Assembly (NCBI GenBank): GCA_029781825.1
Contig: JAKOVY010000078.1
Coordinates: 1-35,817 of the forward strand
Direction of reading: 5' to 3'
Source of the DNA: Bacillota bacterium
Lineage (GTDB): Bacteria; Bacillota; Syntrophomonadia; Syntrophomonadales; DTU052
Length of the DNA stretch: 35,817 nucleotides
Below the pieces are notes generated by a model that saw only the letters and a list, made by a program, of their open reading frames with translations, was not told the DNA's origin and did no database searches. The translations under genes were made by a program, and so were the position numbers. This document shows, piece by piece, positions 15,239 through 23,545 of this stretch; position 1 is the first letter of the stretch, and each line of letters opens with the position of its first letter.

Positions 15239-15919
15239 TCAGAGTTTGAGATCCTCAATTATCACCTTGCCGCTTTTAATAGAGGCTACCTCCGGTTCTT
15301 TGCCTTTGGATGCCTGACCTTCTGGAGGGCGAGTAATGTGGTTGGCAATACGCAGCTGGGTGGGATTAAGGCGAAAAGCGGCTACCACGGCGTCTTCTGA
15401 ACCCAAGGCACCTGCATGAGCCATCCCGCGCATGGATCCCATTATCAGCACGTTTCCTCCGGCAATAACCTCAGCTCCTGGATTAACGTCACCTAGCACC
15501 ACGACATTTCCGGGGAAGAATATCTTTTGACCTGATCTCAGTGTCCGTTTCACCAGTATGGTCTCCTCTACGGACCCTATGTCTTGGCTGCTCAATGTGG
15601 TGGTGGGTGTACTGATGGCCTCAACCTGTCCCTCTTTATCGGTGAGGTCCACGCTCTTTCCTCTGCTGATCAGTTTTTTCAGATGAAGTCCCTGCTCCAA
15701 CAGCAAAACTTTTAATTCCTCGATTTCCGTCTTTTTAAGCTTGCGCTGTCCTACGTCGAGCACCACCTGGACTCCAATCAGCCAGTCGTCAAAGGCCTTC
15801 AATTTATCTGATAATTTCTGTTTGAGGTCCGGGAATGAATCTTTAGAGTTTAAACATATAATAATTCCGCCTTGGGATTCCCTTATCACGACATCCTCAG
15901 TTATTACAATCACCCCCAT
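15239..15919 (-). CDS. minC: Septum-site inhibitor MinC
   Basis: A 226-residue FtsZ assembly inhibitor. The N-terminal domain (about 10-105) meets FtsZ; a linker rich in Ser/Thr follows; the C-terminal right-handed beta-helix (about 120-210) has the typical LRSGQKIFFPGNVVVLGDVNPGAEV and AGGNVLIMGSMRGMAHAG repeats and binds MinD. The ATG at 15919 touches the GGGAG site; the GTG at 15913 has better spacing and may be the true start. First gene of minCDE, separated from mrdA by 450 noncoding bases, so it probably has its own promoter. Confidence 0.93.
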   Translation of the reverse strand: MGVIVITEDVVIRESQGGIIICLNSKDSFPDLKQKLSDKLKAFDDWLIGVQVVLDVGQRKLKKTEIEELKVLLLEQGLHLKKLISRGKSVDLTDKEGQVEAISTPTTTLSSQDIGSVEETILVKRTLRSGQKIFFPGNVVVLGDVNPGAEVIAGGNVLIMGSMRGMAHAGALGSEDAVVAAFRLNPTQLRIANHITRPPEGQASKGKEPEVASIKSGKVIIEDLKL

Positions 15920-16371
15920 CTCCCTTTTTACTCTAGTTTCTATGTTTGTTATTTTTTTCCTCTAAATAATCCCTTCAAAAATTGAGGCAAATTGGGATTT
16001 ATTCAGCAAAAAGATGTTTCATATCAGCATAGATCTACAAGCCGGCGGGCTATGAGGAGGAGAAAAAACGAAAGGTGAAAACCGAGATGAACCACATGAA
16101 TCGAACCGGAATTAAACGTCAGCAGTAAACGGAGGGCTCTTCTTTTCACTGGCTTTTCATGCTGAGGGCCGATAATTGCGGAAATAGCGGCCAAGCTTCG
16201 CCTTTCCATGGCATAAAAACATAATTCGGATGGCTTCAGGCAGCTCTCGGGGACTGCTTGCCATCACCATCCGATGACAGGATTCTCTGAGAGTGATTGT
16301 CGACTGGCCGGTGTCGACGCTCACCGGAAAACCGAATTACACCCGAAACCGTTTACGAAAAATGCTATCAA
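15920..16371. other. Long gap between mrdA and minC
   Basis: About 450 bases with no supported gene inside a cluster that is otherwise tightly packed. It holds a large hairpin (16226-16274), a second one CCGGTG / CACCGG at 16308-16327, and an AT-rich stretch before minC (15920-16020) that would suit a promoter, though no clear -35/-10 pair was found. A 61-codon minus-strand frame at 16024-16209 lacks a ribosome site. Confidence 0.45.
16213..16274 (-). terminator. Hairpin with T run after mrdA (possible terminator)
   Basis: On the minus strand TCGGATGG and CCATCCGA (16226-16274) close an 8-bp stem with an inner GC-rich stem (GGC/AGC with GCT/GCC); five T residues follow after six bases. It could end the mre transcript about 100 bases after mrdA. 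Confidence 0.4.
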
Positions 16372-18441
16372 TCAATCTACGGGAGCGGCATTATCTTCCT
16401 CAGCCGGGATACGCTCATCGGCCAGGTAATCCTTGACCCCGAAGTAGTGCTCAAATATGGCCTTGGCCACCAGACCGGCCGATGTGCTGCCGTGATAGCC
16501 GTATTCGACTACACCGGCAAAGGCGATCTCCGGGTTGTCATAAGGAGCAAATGCGATAAAGACCCCGTGATAGTCCTGGTTCTTATTGTCAGAAGCCCGC
16601 CCCGTCTGGGCAGTACCGGTTTTTGCACCTCCGGAAAGCTCCGGCGGAAGGTTGCGGAAGATTGAGTAGCCGGTCCCTCCGGGCAGTACCACATGATGCA
16701 TGGCTTCCCGGGTGATGGCCAGGGTCTCCGGGTCCAGGTCAACCTTTTTAATCAGTTCCGGTTTAAACTCCTTTATAACTTCACCGCTCGGGGATATAAT
16801 TTTCTGAACCAGATACGGCTGGTACCTGTACCCACCGTTGGCCAGGGTTGCCACGTAGTTGGCAAGCTGTAAAACCGTGTAGTTGTTGCTTCCCTGACCG
16901 ATTGACATATTGAAAGTGTCAAACTGCTGCCAGGTGGTTTCGAACTTGTAGTCAATGCGGTATTGAGACTCAATTTTATTAAGAGCTTTTTCCTTTTCTG
17001 CTCTCAATTTCTTCTTTTCATCCTCGGTGGCTGCCGCCGCGATAAGTTCATCATAATGCTTGGACGTTTCCTCACGTTTCTTTTGATAACGGCGATCGAT
17101 GATAACGCCGTTGACTTCTTTTTTCCAGGAAGGGTCGGGAACGAGTCCGCTCTTCTCATAGGGCAGGTCGATGCCCGTTTTGCTTCCCAGGCCGAACTCA
17201 CGGGCTACCCTGGCCATTTGATTAACTCCGGCTCTGTTGCCCGCCTCCTGAAAGAAGACGTTGCACGAAGTAGCCATCCCCTGGAAGTAGTTGACCCAGC
17301 CGTGGACTCCCCAACAACGGATGTGAGGTTTGATCCAATATGCACCGGTACATCTTACCTTGTCATTATCGGGATCAATGGCACCGGACTCCAGAACTGC
17401 CATGCCTGTTATCGGTTTAAAGGTTGACCCCGGCGGATACAAGGTCTGAATAGCCCGGTTGGTTGCAGCCCCGGGATTCAGGGGATTGTAACTACCCTGG
17501 GGGAAGTAATAATTCAGGGTTTCCTCATCCATTCTCCCTGTAAAATCATTGGGATCCATGCTGGGTCTGCTGGTCATAGCCAGAATCCCGCCGGTTTTAA
17601 CATCAATCAGAACTGCCGAAGCGGCTTTGGCCTTGGGACGAGTCTTCTGCAGCTGTGCCAATACCTCATCCATTGCCAGCTCCATTACCCGCTGCAGGTC
17701 GCGGTCCAGGGTCAGCTGAAGGTTGTTGCCCGCTTTCCGCTCCAGGGTTACCAGTTCTCTAATGGGACGGCCGCGGGCATCAACCTCAACCCGACGCGCG
17801 CCGTCGGTTCCTCTCAGGTATTCCTCATAAACCTTCTCCAATCCGCCCTTCCCAACCAGGTCTCCGACCCGGTACTTCAGGGGGTCATAATTCTTCTCCA
17901 GCTCTTCGCGATTATAAATGGGGTGTACATAGCCCAGGAGATGACCGGCCAGGCTTTTTTCGGGATAATACCGTAACGGTTCTACACTCACCTCAACCCC
18001 GGGCAATTCGGCACCGTATTCCTCCAGTTTAACCACCATGTCCCAATCAATGTCCCGCATGACGGTTATGGGCTCAAACAGCCTGTACTTCTGGTCTTCG
18101 ATCAACTGGTATATATAATCTTCGGTAATTTCAGGGTAGCGTGGATTCATCAGCTCCACCAGGCGGCGGATCACCTTCTCCTGGTCGGTGAGCTGAAGAT
18201 AAGTAAGGGAGACTGTATACACCGGGCGATTGTTGGCCAGAATTTTGCCGTTGCGATCATATATCTCTCCCCGGGGAGCTCTGAGGGTAACCATGCGAAC
18301 ACTGTTCTCCTGAGCCTTGGTCACATACTTTTCGCTCTGGACGAACTGCACAAAGGCCAGTTTTATAATCAGCAGGGCCATTAATCCTACTATTACATAC
18401 CAGCAAACTTTCAGCTTCGCTTGGAGCTCTTTGGGATGCAT
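16372..18441 (-). CDS. mrdA: Penicillin-binding protein 2 (elongasome transpeptidase)
   Basis: A 689-residue class B PBP with a single N-terminal membrane anchor (about 10-30), a PBP dimer/pedestal domain (RAPRGEIYDRNGKILA at its start) and a C-terminal transpeptidase domain. Active-site motifs: SxxK in PGSTFKPITG, SxN in ATSCNVFFQ, KTG in GGAKTGTAQTG. A charged helical insert of about 45 residues (KKREETSKHYDELIA...KIESQYRID) sits in the transpeptidase domain; similar inserts occur in Clostridia. It cross-links side-wall peptidoglycan with RodA and MreC. The ATG at 18441 is five bases after the mreD stop; a TTG at 18450 overlapping that stop is the alternative. Confidence 0.93.
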   Translation of the reverse strand: MHPKELQAKLKVCWYVIVGLMALLIIKLAFVQFVQSEKYVTKAQENSVRMVTLRAPRGEIYDRNGKILANNRPVYTVSLTYLQLTDQEKVIRRLVELMNPRYPEITEDYIYQLIEDQKYRLFEPITVMRDIDWDMVVKLEEYGAELPGVEVSVEPLRYYPEKSLAGHLLGYVHPIYNREELEKNYDPLKYRVGDLVGKGGLEKVYEEYLRGTDGARRVEVDARGRPIRELVTLERKAGNNLQLTLDRDLQRVMELAMDEVLAQLQKTRPKAKAASAVLIDVKTGGILAMTSRPSMDPNDFTGRMDEETLNYYFPQGSYNPLNPGAATNRAIQTLYPPGSTFKPITGMAVLESGAIDPDNDKVRCTGAYWIKPHIRCWGVHGWVNYFQGMATSCNVFFQEAGNRAGVNQMARVAREFGLGSKTGIDLPYEKSGLVPDPSWKKEVNGVIIDRRYQKKREETSKHYDELIAAAATEDEKKKLRAEKEKALNKIESQYRIDYKFETTWQQFDTFNMSIGQGSNNYTVLQLANYVATLANGGYRYQPYLVQKIISPSGEVIKEFKPELIKKVDLDPETLAITREAMHHVVLPGGTGYSIFRNLPPELSGGAKTGTAQTGRASDNKNQDYHGVFIAFAPYDNPEIAFAGVVEYGYHGSTSAGLVAKAIFEHYFGVKDYLADERIPAEEDNAAPVD

Positions 18442-18446
18442 ACTCC

Positions 18447-18956
18447 TCAACCCCTGTATCTCTGCTCTCTTAATACTCCGCTTCTGGAAGACCGGTAGTA
18501 CCAGATATAGAATGGTATCGACAAGAGACCATTATAAACAAGCTCTCCGCTGAGGTCAACCAGCATATACTTGTCGATAACCAGATGAGGCATACTGATC
18601 AGCCCTATCGTCAGCAGCAGCAGGAAATTCAGGATGGTAGCCACCACCACCCCGATGAAACCAACCATGAAATTATCCTTGAACACGTTATCCTCAAACT
18701 TGCCGATAACAAAAGCGGTAAGAGCTTTGGAGAGGGCATTCATACCGATAAACCTGCCAAAATACAAATCCTCCAAAAGGCCGCAGAATAACCCGTAACC
18801 GAATCCCCTCCGGGACCCGTTAATGATGGCGTAAAAAACAACAAATATCAGCATGAGATCGGGCCCAACCCCGCGCAGGGTAAACCGGCCAAAGAGGGTG
18901 CTCTCAAGAAAAATGGAGAGGAAAGGTATAACTACGAATAATACCGGGTACCGCAA
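18447..18956 (-). CDS. mreD: Rod shape-determining protein MreD
   Basis: A 169-residue integral membrane protein with about five helices and no soluble domain, the expected size for MreD. Seen: LESTLFGRFTLRGVGPDLMLIFVVFYAI and GFGYGLFCGLLEDLYFGRFIGMNALSKAL, both typical of the family (the GLLeD motif). It bridges MreC and RodA/PBP2 in the elongasome. It starts at TTG 18956 behind GGGGAG (six bases) and is followed by mrdA after at most a few bases. Confidence 0.92.
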   Translation of the reverse strand: MRYPVLFVVIPFLSIFLESTLFGRFTLRGVGPDLMLIFVVFYAIINGSRRGFGYGLFCGLLEDLYFGRFIGMNALSKALTAFVIGKFEDNVFKDNFMVGFIGVVVATILNFLLLLTIGLISMPHLVIDKYMLVDLSGELVYNGLLSIPFYIWYYRSSRSGVLREQRYRG

Positions 18957-19010
18957 AGACTTCTCCCCTTACTTTGCCCCTGTAAAATAACCAGGATTGC
19001 ATCCTGCATC

Positions 19011-19904
19011 TTAAGGAATCGCAGCTTCGTTCTCGCTTTCCTGTTCAGCGGAATCCAGGGTTCCCCATTCGGAGGCCGGATTTATATAATTGGTGACCAC
19101 CAGGACCTCCTCAATCTGGTCGAGATCAACGGCCGGTATGACTGTGGCCGTCTTCGTTAACGCCTCCGCCTCCGCAGAAATCTCATCGATGGTGCCAATC
19201 AAAATACCCGCGGGGTACAACTCGCTGAACCTGGAGGTAACCACCCGGTTACCCTCATGCACTTCCGAATAAAATGGGATTTGGCTGAGCTTCAAATGTT
19301 TCCCGTTCACTGTTCCCACGATGATACCCGGGACCCGGGTTTCCTGCACCATTGCTCCCACCGCCGCCTCCCTGTCGGTTATCAGCGTAACCACTGCGTG
19401 ATTCGCCGAAACCGAACTGACTCGGCCCACCAGACCTCTGGGTGTTATCACCGGCATGTTGCGGGTTATTCCCTTGTTGCTTCCCTGATCAATGGTGATG
19501 GTGCTGTACCAGGTGTTCGGGTTGCGAGCGATTACCTGAGCCGGAATCATTTTCATGTTGGTCAGATTGTGGTCTCGAAACTCCAGCAATTCTTTAAGCC
19601 GGCGGGATTCGTACCTGTACTCTCTCAGCCCCTGGTTCTCCAACTGCAGGGCTGCGAGTTCCTCCTCCAACTGTTTAATATCGGCGATCAACCTTTGTTT
19701 GCTGACAAAGAATATTTCCAAATTTTCTATATGCTCGCGAAATATACTTACCCCGCGTTGCAGCGGGGTATAGGCCTTGCGCACCATATCTTCAGCTATG
19801 GTCAAGTTGTCCCTCTCGGCGGCTGTCTGATTGACGGCAATAAGGCAAATAACAATGACGGCAAATATTATCCAGAAATAACGGCTCTTCAAGAAACGAA
19901 ACAC
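19011..19904 (-). CDS. mreC: Rod shape-determining protein MreC
   Basis: A 297-residue protein with one N-terminal membrane segment (YFWIIFAVIVICLIAVN), a coiled coil (about 65-105; IADIKQLEEELAALQLENQGLREYR) and a beta-rich periplasmic-side domain (VIARNPNTWYSTITIDQGSNKGI ... MPVITPRGLVGRV). It links MreB to the external synthesis enzymes. The GTG at 19904 is chosen: GGAG lies just upstream and it gives a normal short cytoplasmic tail, whereas the frame open to 19979 has no ribosome site. A candidate promoter lies in the 154-base gap after mreB. Confidence 0.92.
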   Translation of the reverse strand: MFRFLKSRYFWIIFAVIVICLIAVNQTAAERDNLTIAEDMVRKAYTPLQRGVSIFREHIENLEIFFVSKQRLIADIKQLEEELAALQLENQGLREYRYESRRLKELLEFRDHNLTNMKMIPAQVIARNPNTWYSTITIDQGSNKGITRNMPVITPRGLVGRVSSVSANHAVVTLITDREAAVGAMVQETRVPGIIVGTVNGKHLKLSQIPFYSEVHEGNRVVTSRFSELYPAGILIGTIDEISAEAEALTKTATVIPAVDLDQIEEVLVVTNYINPASEWGTLDSAEQESENEAAIP

Positions 19905-19996
19905 TTTACTCCATCCCCCGCATACCGGCTGCTGTTTCCATAGGAGGACAGCAGGTTTGGCCGAGGTTGTCTCCCGCAATCCCCGGCCGGATCAAG

Positions 19997-20024
19997 TTTA
20001 TATGCCAAAACCAGCCGAAATCAA
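19997..20024 (-). promoter_or_regulatory. Candidate internal promoter before mreC
   Basis: Minus strand: TTGATT (20019-20024), 16-bp spacer, TATAAA (19997-20002, 5/6), in the mreB-mreC gap. A 7-bp hairpin (CTGCTGT / ACAGCAG, 19929-19954) lies between it and the mreC start. Confidence 0.4.
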
Positions 20025-20058
20025 TTTCAACCCAAGCGCACAACCTGCATGTTTTTCT

Positions 20059-21081
20059 TTAGTAATTTTTTCGAGGGTTCCGTAAAACCCGCTTTAGGAT
20101 GTCGATGTTTTCCAAGACCTTGCCGGTTCCGAGAGCCACCGCCGACAGCGGTTCCTCACACACATAGACGGGCATATTGGTCTCCATGCTAATCAGCTGA
20201 TCAAGTCCCCGTAAGAGCGAGCCTCCACCGGCCAGTACAATTCCCTTGTCCATAATATCGGAAGCCAATTCAGGCGGCGTCCGCTCCAGGCACACCTTAA
20301 TTGCGTCAATAATGGCGGCTACCACCTCGGAGAGAGCCTTGTTGACTTCGCTGGCGGTAATCGGCTGGGTCTTGGGGAGACCGGTTATCAGATCCCGTCC
20401 CCGGACTTCGTAGTAGGTTTCGGGCCCCTCCCAGAGGGCGGATCCGATGTTGATCTTGATTTCCTCAGCCGTCCGTTCTCCGATCAACAGGCTGTACTTT
20501 TTTTTCAGATGCTGCACAATGGCCTCGTCCATTTCGTCTCCTGCAACCCGTACCGACTTGGAAGTAACTATACCACCCAGGGATACCACGGCCACCTCAG
20601 TGGTTCCTCCTCCAATGTCAACGATGAGGTTTCCGGTAGGCTCATGAACCGGAAGCCCGGCGCCCACGGCGGCTGCCATGGGTTCCTCGATCAGGAAGGC
20701 TTCTTTGGCACCCGCCTGCAATGCAGCCTCGCGCACCGCACGCTCTTCAACTGCGGTGACTCCAGTCGGCACACTAATTACTACGCGTGGCTTTATAAAA
20801 GGATTACGCTGGCCGCTGGCTCTCTCAATAAAATAGCTTAACATGGCCTGGGTGATGTCAAAATCCGCAATGACCCCACCCTTCATCGGCCTGATTGCGA
20901 TTATGTTGCCGGGAGTTCTCCCGATCATTCGCTTGGCCTCTTCACCTACGGCCAGAACCTTGTTGGAACCGGTCTGGATAGCTACTACCGAGGGTTCTCT
21001 CAGAACAACGCCCTTACCCTTCAAGTAAACAAGAGTATTGGCAGTACCCAGATCAATGCCCATATCTCGAACCAAGAACAT
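20059..21081 (-). CDS. mreB: Actin-like cell shape protein MreB
   Basis: A 340-residue bacterial actin of standard length. Seen: phosphate-1 loop [14 protein letters not shown] (about 6-19), [14 protein letters not shown], phosphate-2 loop [19 protein letters not shown] and the adenosine motif [15 protein letters not shown]. It forms membrane-bound filaments that orient side-wall synthesis. Start ATG behind GGGAG (seven bases). Follows radC after 17 bases, as in Bacillus. Confidence 0.97.
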   Translation of the reverse strand: MFLVRDMGIDLGTANTLVYLKGKGVVLREPSVVAIQTGSNKVLAVGEEAKRMIGRTPGNIIAIRPMKGGVIADFDITQAMLSYFIERASGQRNPFIKPRVVISVPTGVTAVEERAVREAALQAGAKEAFLIEEPMAAAVGAGLPVHEPTGNLIVDIGGGTTEVAVVSLGGIVTSKSVRVAGDEMDEAIVQHLKKKYSLLIGERTAEEIKINIGSALWEGPETYYEVRGRDLITGLPKTQPITASEVNKALSEVVAAIIDAIKVCLERTPPELASDIMDKGIVLAGGGSLLRGLDQLISMETNMPVYVCEEPLSAVALGTGKVLENIDILKRVLRNPRKNY

Positions 21082-21098
21082 TTCTTATCTCCCTTCAG

Positions 21099-21788
21099 CT
21101 AAATGACATTGCTAGCTTTTAAGCTGACATACCTGCCATCACCTATTATTACGTGATCCAGTACTTCAATTCCGAGTAATTTCCCTGACTCAATCAGTCT
21201 TTTGGTTATGTTAATATCCTCTTTGCTGGGAGTAGGGTCTCCACTGGGGTGGTTATGTATCAGGATAACCGCCGCCGCGCTGCGTTTAACCGCCGGTTTA
21301 AAAACCTCACGGGGGTGTACCAGGGAGTTCGCCAGCCCTCCAATAGAAATAGTCTCCAAGCTGATAACCTGGTTCTTGCGATTGAGGTAGAGACACTTAA
21401 AATGCTCGCGGTCGTAGTATCTCATGTCCTCCATTACATAGTTTTTTACATCTTCGGGAGACTTTATTTGCTGCTGTTGATTTGACATCAGGGCGAGTCG
21501 ACGTCCCAGCTCTGCGGCTGCTCTGATGCGGGCGGCTTTGGCAAGACCAATCCCTTCATGCTCCAACATTTCCTGTATGGTCAGAGTCTTAAACAAACGG
21601 AGTCCATCGTATTTCTGCAAGAGGTGCTGCGCCAACTCGATGGCGGACAGCTTACTGGTACCGCTTCCCAAGAGGATGGCCAGCAATTCTGCTTCGGTCA
21701 GATACTCCTCGCCTTTGGCCAGCATTTTCTCCCGGGGACGCATATCCACCGGCAATTCTTTGATAGAAGTATGATATTCTCCCGCCAT
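21099..21788 (-). CDS. radC: JAB/MPN-domain protein RadC
   Basis: A 229-residue RadC family protein: an N-terminal helix-hairpin-helix region (EAELLAILLGSGT ... LEHEGIGLAKAARIRAAAELGRR) and a C-terminal JAB metalloprotease-like domain with HNHPSGDPTPSKEDINIT, the HxHPSGxxxPSxxD zinc site. The historical DNA-repair role is doubtful; the biochemical function is unsettled. It lies between maf and mreB, a position conserved in Firmicutes, ten bases after maf. Confidence 0.95.
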   Translation of the reverse strand: MAGEYHTSIKELPVDMRPREKMLAKGEEYLTEAELLAILLGSGTSKLSAIELAQHLLQKYDGLRLFKTLTIQEMLEHEGIGLAKAARIRAAAELGRRLALMSNQQQQIKSPEDVKNYVMEDMRYYDREHFKCLYLNRKNQVISLETISIGGLANSLVHPREVFKPAVKRSAAAVILIHNHPSGDPTPSKEDINITKRLIESGKLLGIEVLDHVIIGDGRYVSLKASNVI

Positions 21789-21798
21789 GATTCCACCC

Positions 21799-22365
21799 CT
21801 ACAGCAGGCTTAAACCCAGACTTTGAAACATTTCCTGCAGCTTGGACAGTGGCAGGCCCACTACATTGTAGAAACAACCTTCTATCCTTGATACGAGAAC
21901 GCCGCCCAAACCCTGTATTCCATAACCTCCCGCCTTATCAAACGGCTCGCCGCTGTCAACATACCGGCTGATTTCCAGTTCGGAAAGCTGCCGGAAATAG
22001 ACCGTCGTAACTTCGGAATCCACCAGTTCCCGACGGCCTGCCATATCGATAAGACAGACCCCGGTAATAACCTGGTGTTCTCCGCCACTCAGCCGCCGCA
22101 GCATCTCAACTGCATCCTCGCGGTCACAGGGCTTGCCCATAATTTCGCCATCCTTGACCACGATGGTATCAGCAGCCAAAATGAGGGCAGGAGGCACTAA
22201 CTCACTCACTCTTCGGGCTTTTTGAATAGCCAGGCTTTCCGCGACCCGGCGCGGATCATCCCCCGTTACTATCCTTTCTTCGTCGGGCGGGGGAATTACC
22301 TCAAATTTCAACCCCAGGCTTTCCAGCAGCATGCGTCGCCGAGGGGAACCTGATGCCAGAATCAA
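21799..22365 (-). CDS. maf: Maf family nucleotide pyrophosphatase
   Basis: A nucleoside triphosphate pyrophosphatase (dTTP/UTP type in related proteins) that clears modified nucleotides and affects septation in Bacillus. Seen: LILASGSPRRRMLLESLGL at the N-terminus, the LILAADTIVV and GKPCDREDAVEML motifs, GYGIQGLGG near the end. The start is ambiguous: a strong GGAGG lies five bases before a non-canonical ATC (22374), the first canonical codon after it is TTG at 22365 (used here), and an in-frame TTG at 22416 overlaps the preceding gene. The protein is about 188 residues from 22365. Confidence 0.92.
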   Translation of the reverse strand: MILASGSPRRRMLLESLGLKFEVIPPPDEERIVTGDDPRRVAESLAIQKARRVSELVPPALILAADTIVVKDGEIMGKPCDREDAVEMLRRLSGGEHQVITGVCLIDMAGRRELVDSEVTTVYFRQLSELEISRYVDSGEPFDKAGGYGIQGLGGVLVSRIEGCFYNVVGLPLSKLQEMFQSLGLSLL

Positions 22366-22384
22366 CGAGACGATAAAGACCTCC

Positions 22385-22657
22385 TTACATCCTACGGTAT
22401 ACAATAAAGGCTGCAATCATTCCCAAAATACCGAAAAGACCTATTCTTAGTGTGAGGCCAAAGGAGAGGGTTAATACCTCCAAATCCAAGGTGAAACGGG
22501 GTATACCCATGGTATATACCCGTCCCATCTCCTTCAATGCGGGAATCAGCCCGGTCAGGAGCTCCCCCAGCCAACCGCCGATTATGGCTCCCAATACCAG
22601 GATTACCAGGAGTATCGGCCACCCCGGGTATGCATGATAGCTGCTGCGAGAACTCAA
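22385..22657 (-). CDS. Small two-helix membrane protein, DUF4321 type
   Basis: A 90-residue protein with two hydrophobic segments (PILLVILVLGAIIGGWLGELL and LGLTLRIGLFGILGMIAAFIV-like) and a short polar linker, matching the small DUF4321 membrane proteins found before maf in Clostridia. Function unknown; the position suggests a link to envelope growth. TTG at 22657 is chosen because GGGAGG lies eight bases upstream; a TTG at 22663 touches that site. First gene of the mre run, with a candidate promoter upstream. Confidence 0.75.
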   Translation of the reverse strand: MSSRSSYHAYPGWPILLVILVLGAIIGGWLGELLTGLIPALKEMGRVYTMGIPRFTLDLEVLTLSFGLTLRIGLFGILGMIAAFIVYRRM

Positions 22658-22684
22658 AATCAAACCCTCCCCAACGTTTGTTTA

Positions 22685-22713
22685 AGTTTATCATTCGTTA
22701 ATTGCATTTACAA
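22685..22713 (-). promoter_or_regulatory. Candidate promoter of the DUF4321-maf-radC-mre run
   Basis: Minus strand: TTGTAA (22708-22713, 4/6), 17-bp spacer, TAAACT (22685-22690, 4/6), directly after the rex terminator and about 28 bases before the DUF4321 start. Confidence 0.45.
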
Positions 22714-22714
22714 G

Positions 22715-22745
22715 AAAGGTACCCTTCAAGCTGAAGGGTACCTTT
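22715..22745 (-). terminator. Intrinsic terminator of rex
   Basis: AAAGGTACCCTTCA (22715-22728) and TGAAGGGTACCTTT (22732-22745) form a 14-bp perfect stem with a 3-nt loop. U-rich flanks are present on both strands, so it may also stop plus-strand transcripts. Confidence 0.8.
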
Positions 22746-22770
22746 TTCCAAATCGAATGATTTTCTTGTT

Positions 22771-23409
22771 TTATTGCCGGCGGTCAAAAAATGAGAGGTT
22801 AAAACTCAAGACCTCCAGGTTGACTGACAGGTCGACATTCCTGAGGATCACATTATCAGGCACCTTCAATACCCGGGGAGAAAAGTTGAGTAACGACCTG
22901 ACACCGGCTCTAACCATAATGTCGGCAACTTCCTGAGCGGCAGCCGCAGGTACGGTTACTATTCCAATTTCAACGTTCTTTTCATGGATCCGTTGTTCCA
23001 GATTTTCCATAGGCTCGACTACCAAGTCACCCAGTGGTTGTCCAATCCTGTCAGCGCTGATATCCATAATTCCAACCACGTTGAATCCCCGATCTTCAAA
23101 ACCCTTATACACTGCCAATGCCGAACCGAGCTTTCCGGCACCGACTATTACCACATTCCAGGTCCTGTTCAGCCCCAATATCCTCATTATGTGGCTGTAA
23201 AGATCCTGTACGTTATAGCCTACTCCCCTGGTACCAAACTCCCCGAAGTAAGCCAAATCCTTTCTTACCTGAGCTGAACTAACTCCCACTCCCATAGCAA
23301 TTTCACCGGAGGAAACTGTGAGAATCCCATCCTTAATCAGTTGTGCGAGATGTCTTGAATAAACAGATAACCTTGTCACGGTGGCTTCTGGGATTTTAAG
23401 AGCTTTCAT
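22771..23409 (-). CDS. rex: Redox-sensing transcriptional repressor Rex
   Basis: A 212-residue Rex protein. The N-terminal winged helix (KIPEATVTRLSVYSRHLAQL ... ISSAQVRKDLAYFGEFGTRGVGY-like region) binds DNA and the C-terminal Rossmann domain with VIVGAGKLGSALAVY binds NADH or NAD+; a rising NADH/NAD+ ratio releases it from DNA. In Clostridia it controls fermentation and butyryl-CoA genes. ATG at 23409 is preferred (GGAGG nine bases upstream) over GTG at 23415. Monocistronic. No perfect Rex operator was found in its own promoter region. Confidence 0.96.
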   Translation of the reverse strand: MKALKIPEATVTRLSVYSRHLAQLIKDGILTVSSGEIAMGVGVSSAQVRKDLAYFGEFGTRGVGYNVQDLYSHIMRILGLNRTWNVVIVGAGKLGSALAVYKGFEDRGFNVVGIMDISADRIGQPLGDLVVEPMENLEQRIHEKNVEIGIVTVPAAAAQEVADIMVRAGVRSLLNFSPRVLKVPDNVILRNVDLSVNLEVLSFNLSFFDRRQ

Positions 23410-23482
23410 ACTCACATCCCTCCTTTTACTGGCATTGCAAGTACTTCTATTTAACCTTTGTGAAATCCTTCTTTATGTAAAT

Positions 23483-23488
23483 ATTATA
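23483..23488 (-). promoter_or_regulatory. Candidate -10 element of rex
   Basis: A perfect TATAAT on the minus strand about 75 bases before the rex start. The matching -35 position (GGGTAA) is poor, so activation or an alternative -35 is possible. Confidence 0.35.
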
Positions 23489-23545
23489 CGAAAAACCCAG
23501 GAACTTTACCCGGACATCTTTAAACACTACCCCGGTCATCCGGGA

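Noticed and set aside
16085-16110. tRNA-like T-loop string GGTTCGATTC on the minus strand
   Set aside because: The flanking bases do not form the 5-bp T stem and no acceptor or anticodon arms are present.
16024-16209. 61-codon minus-strand frame in the mrdA-minC gap
   Set aside because: No ribosome binding site, no recognisable motif and arginine/leucine-rich chance composition.
23416-23545. Rex autoregulatory operator in front of rex
   Set aside because: Only a TTGTGAA half-site on the plus strand near 23458; the second half is not recognisable.
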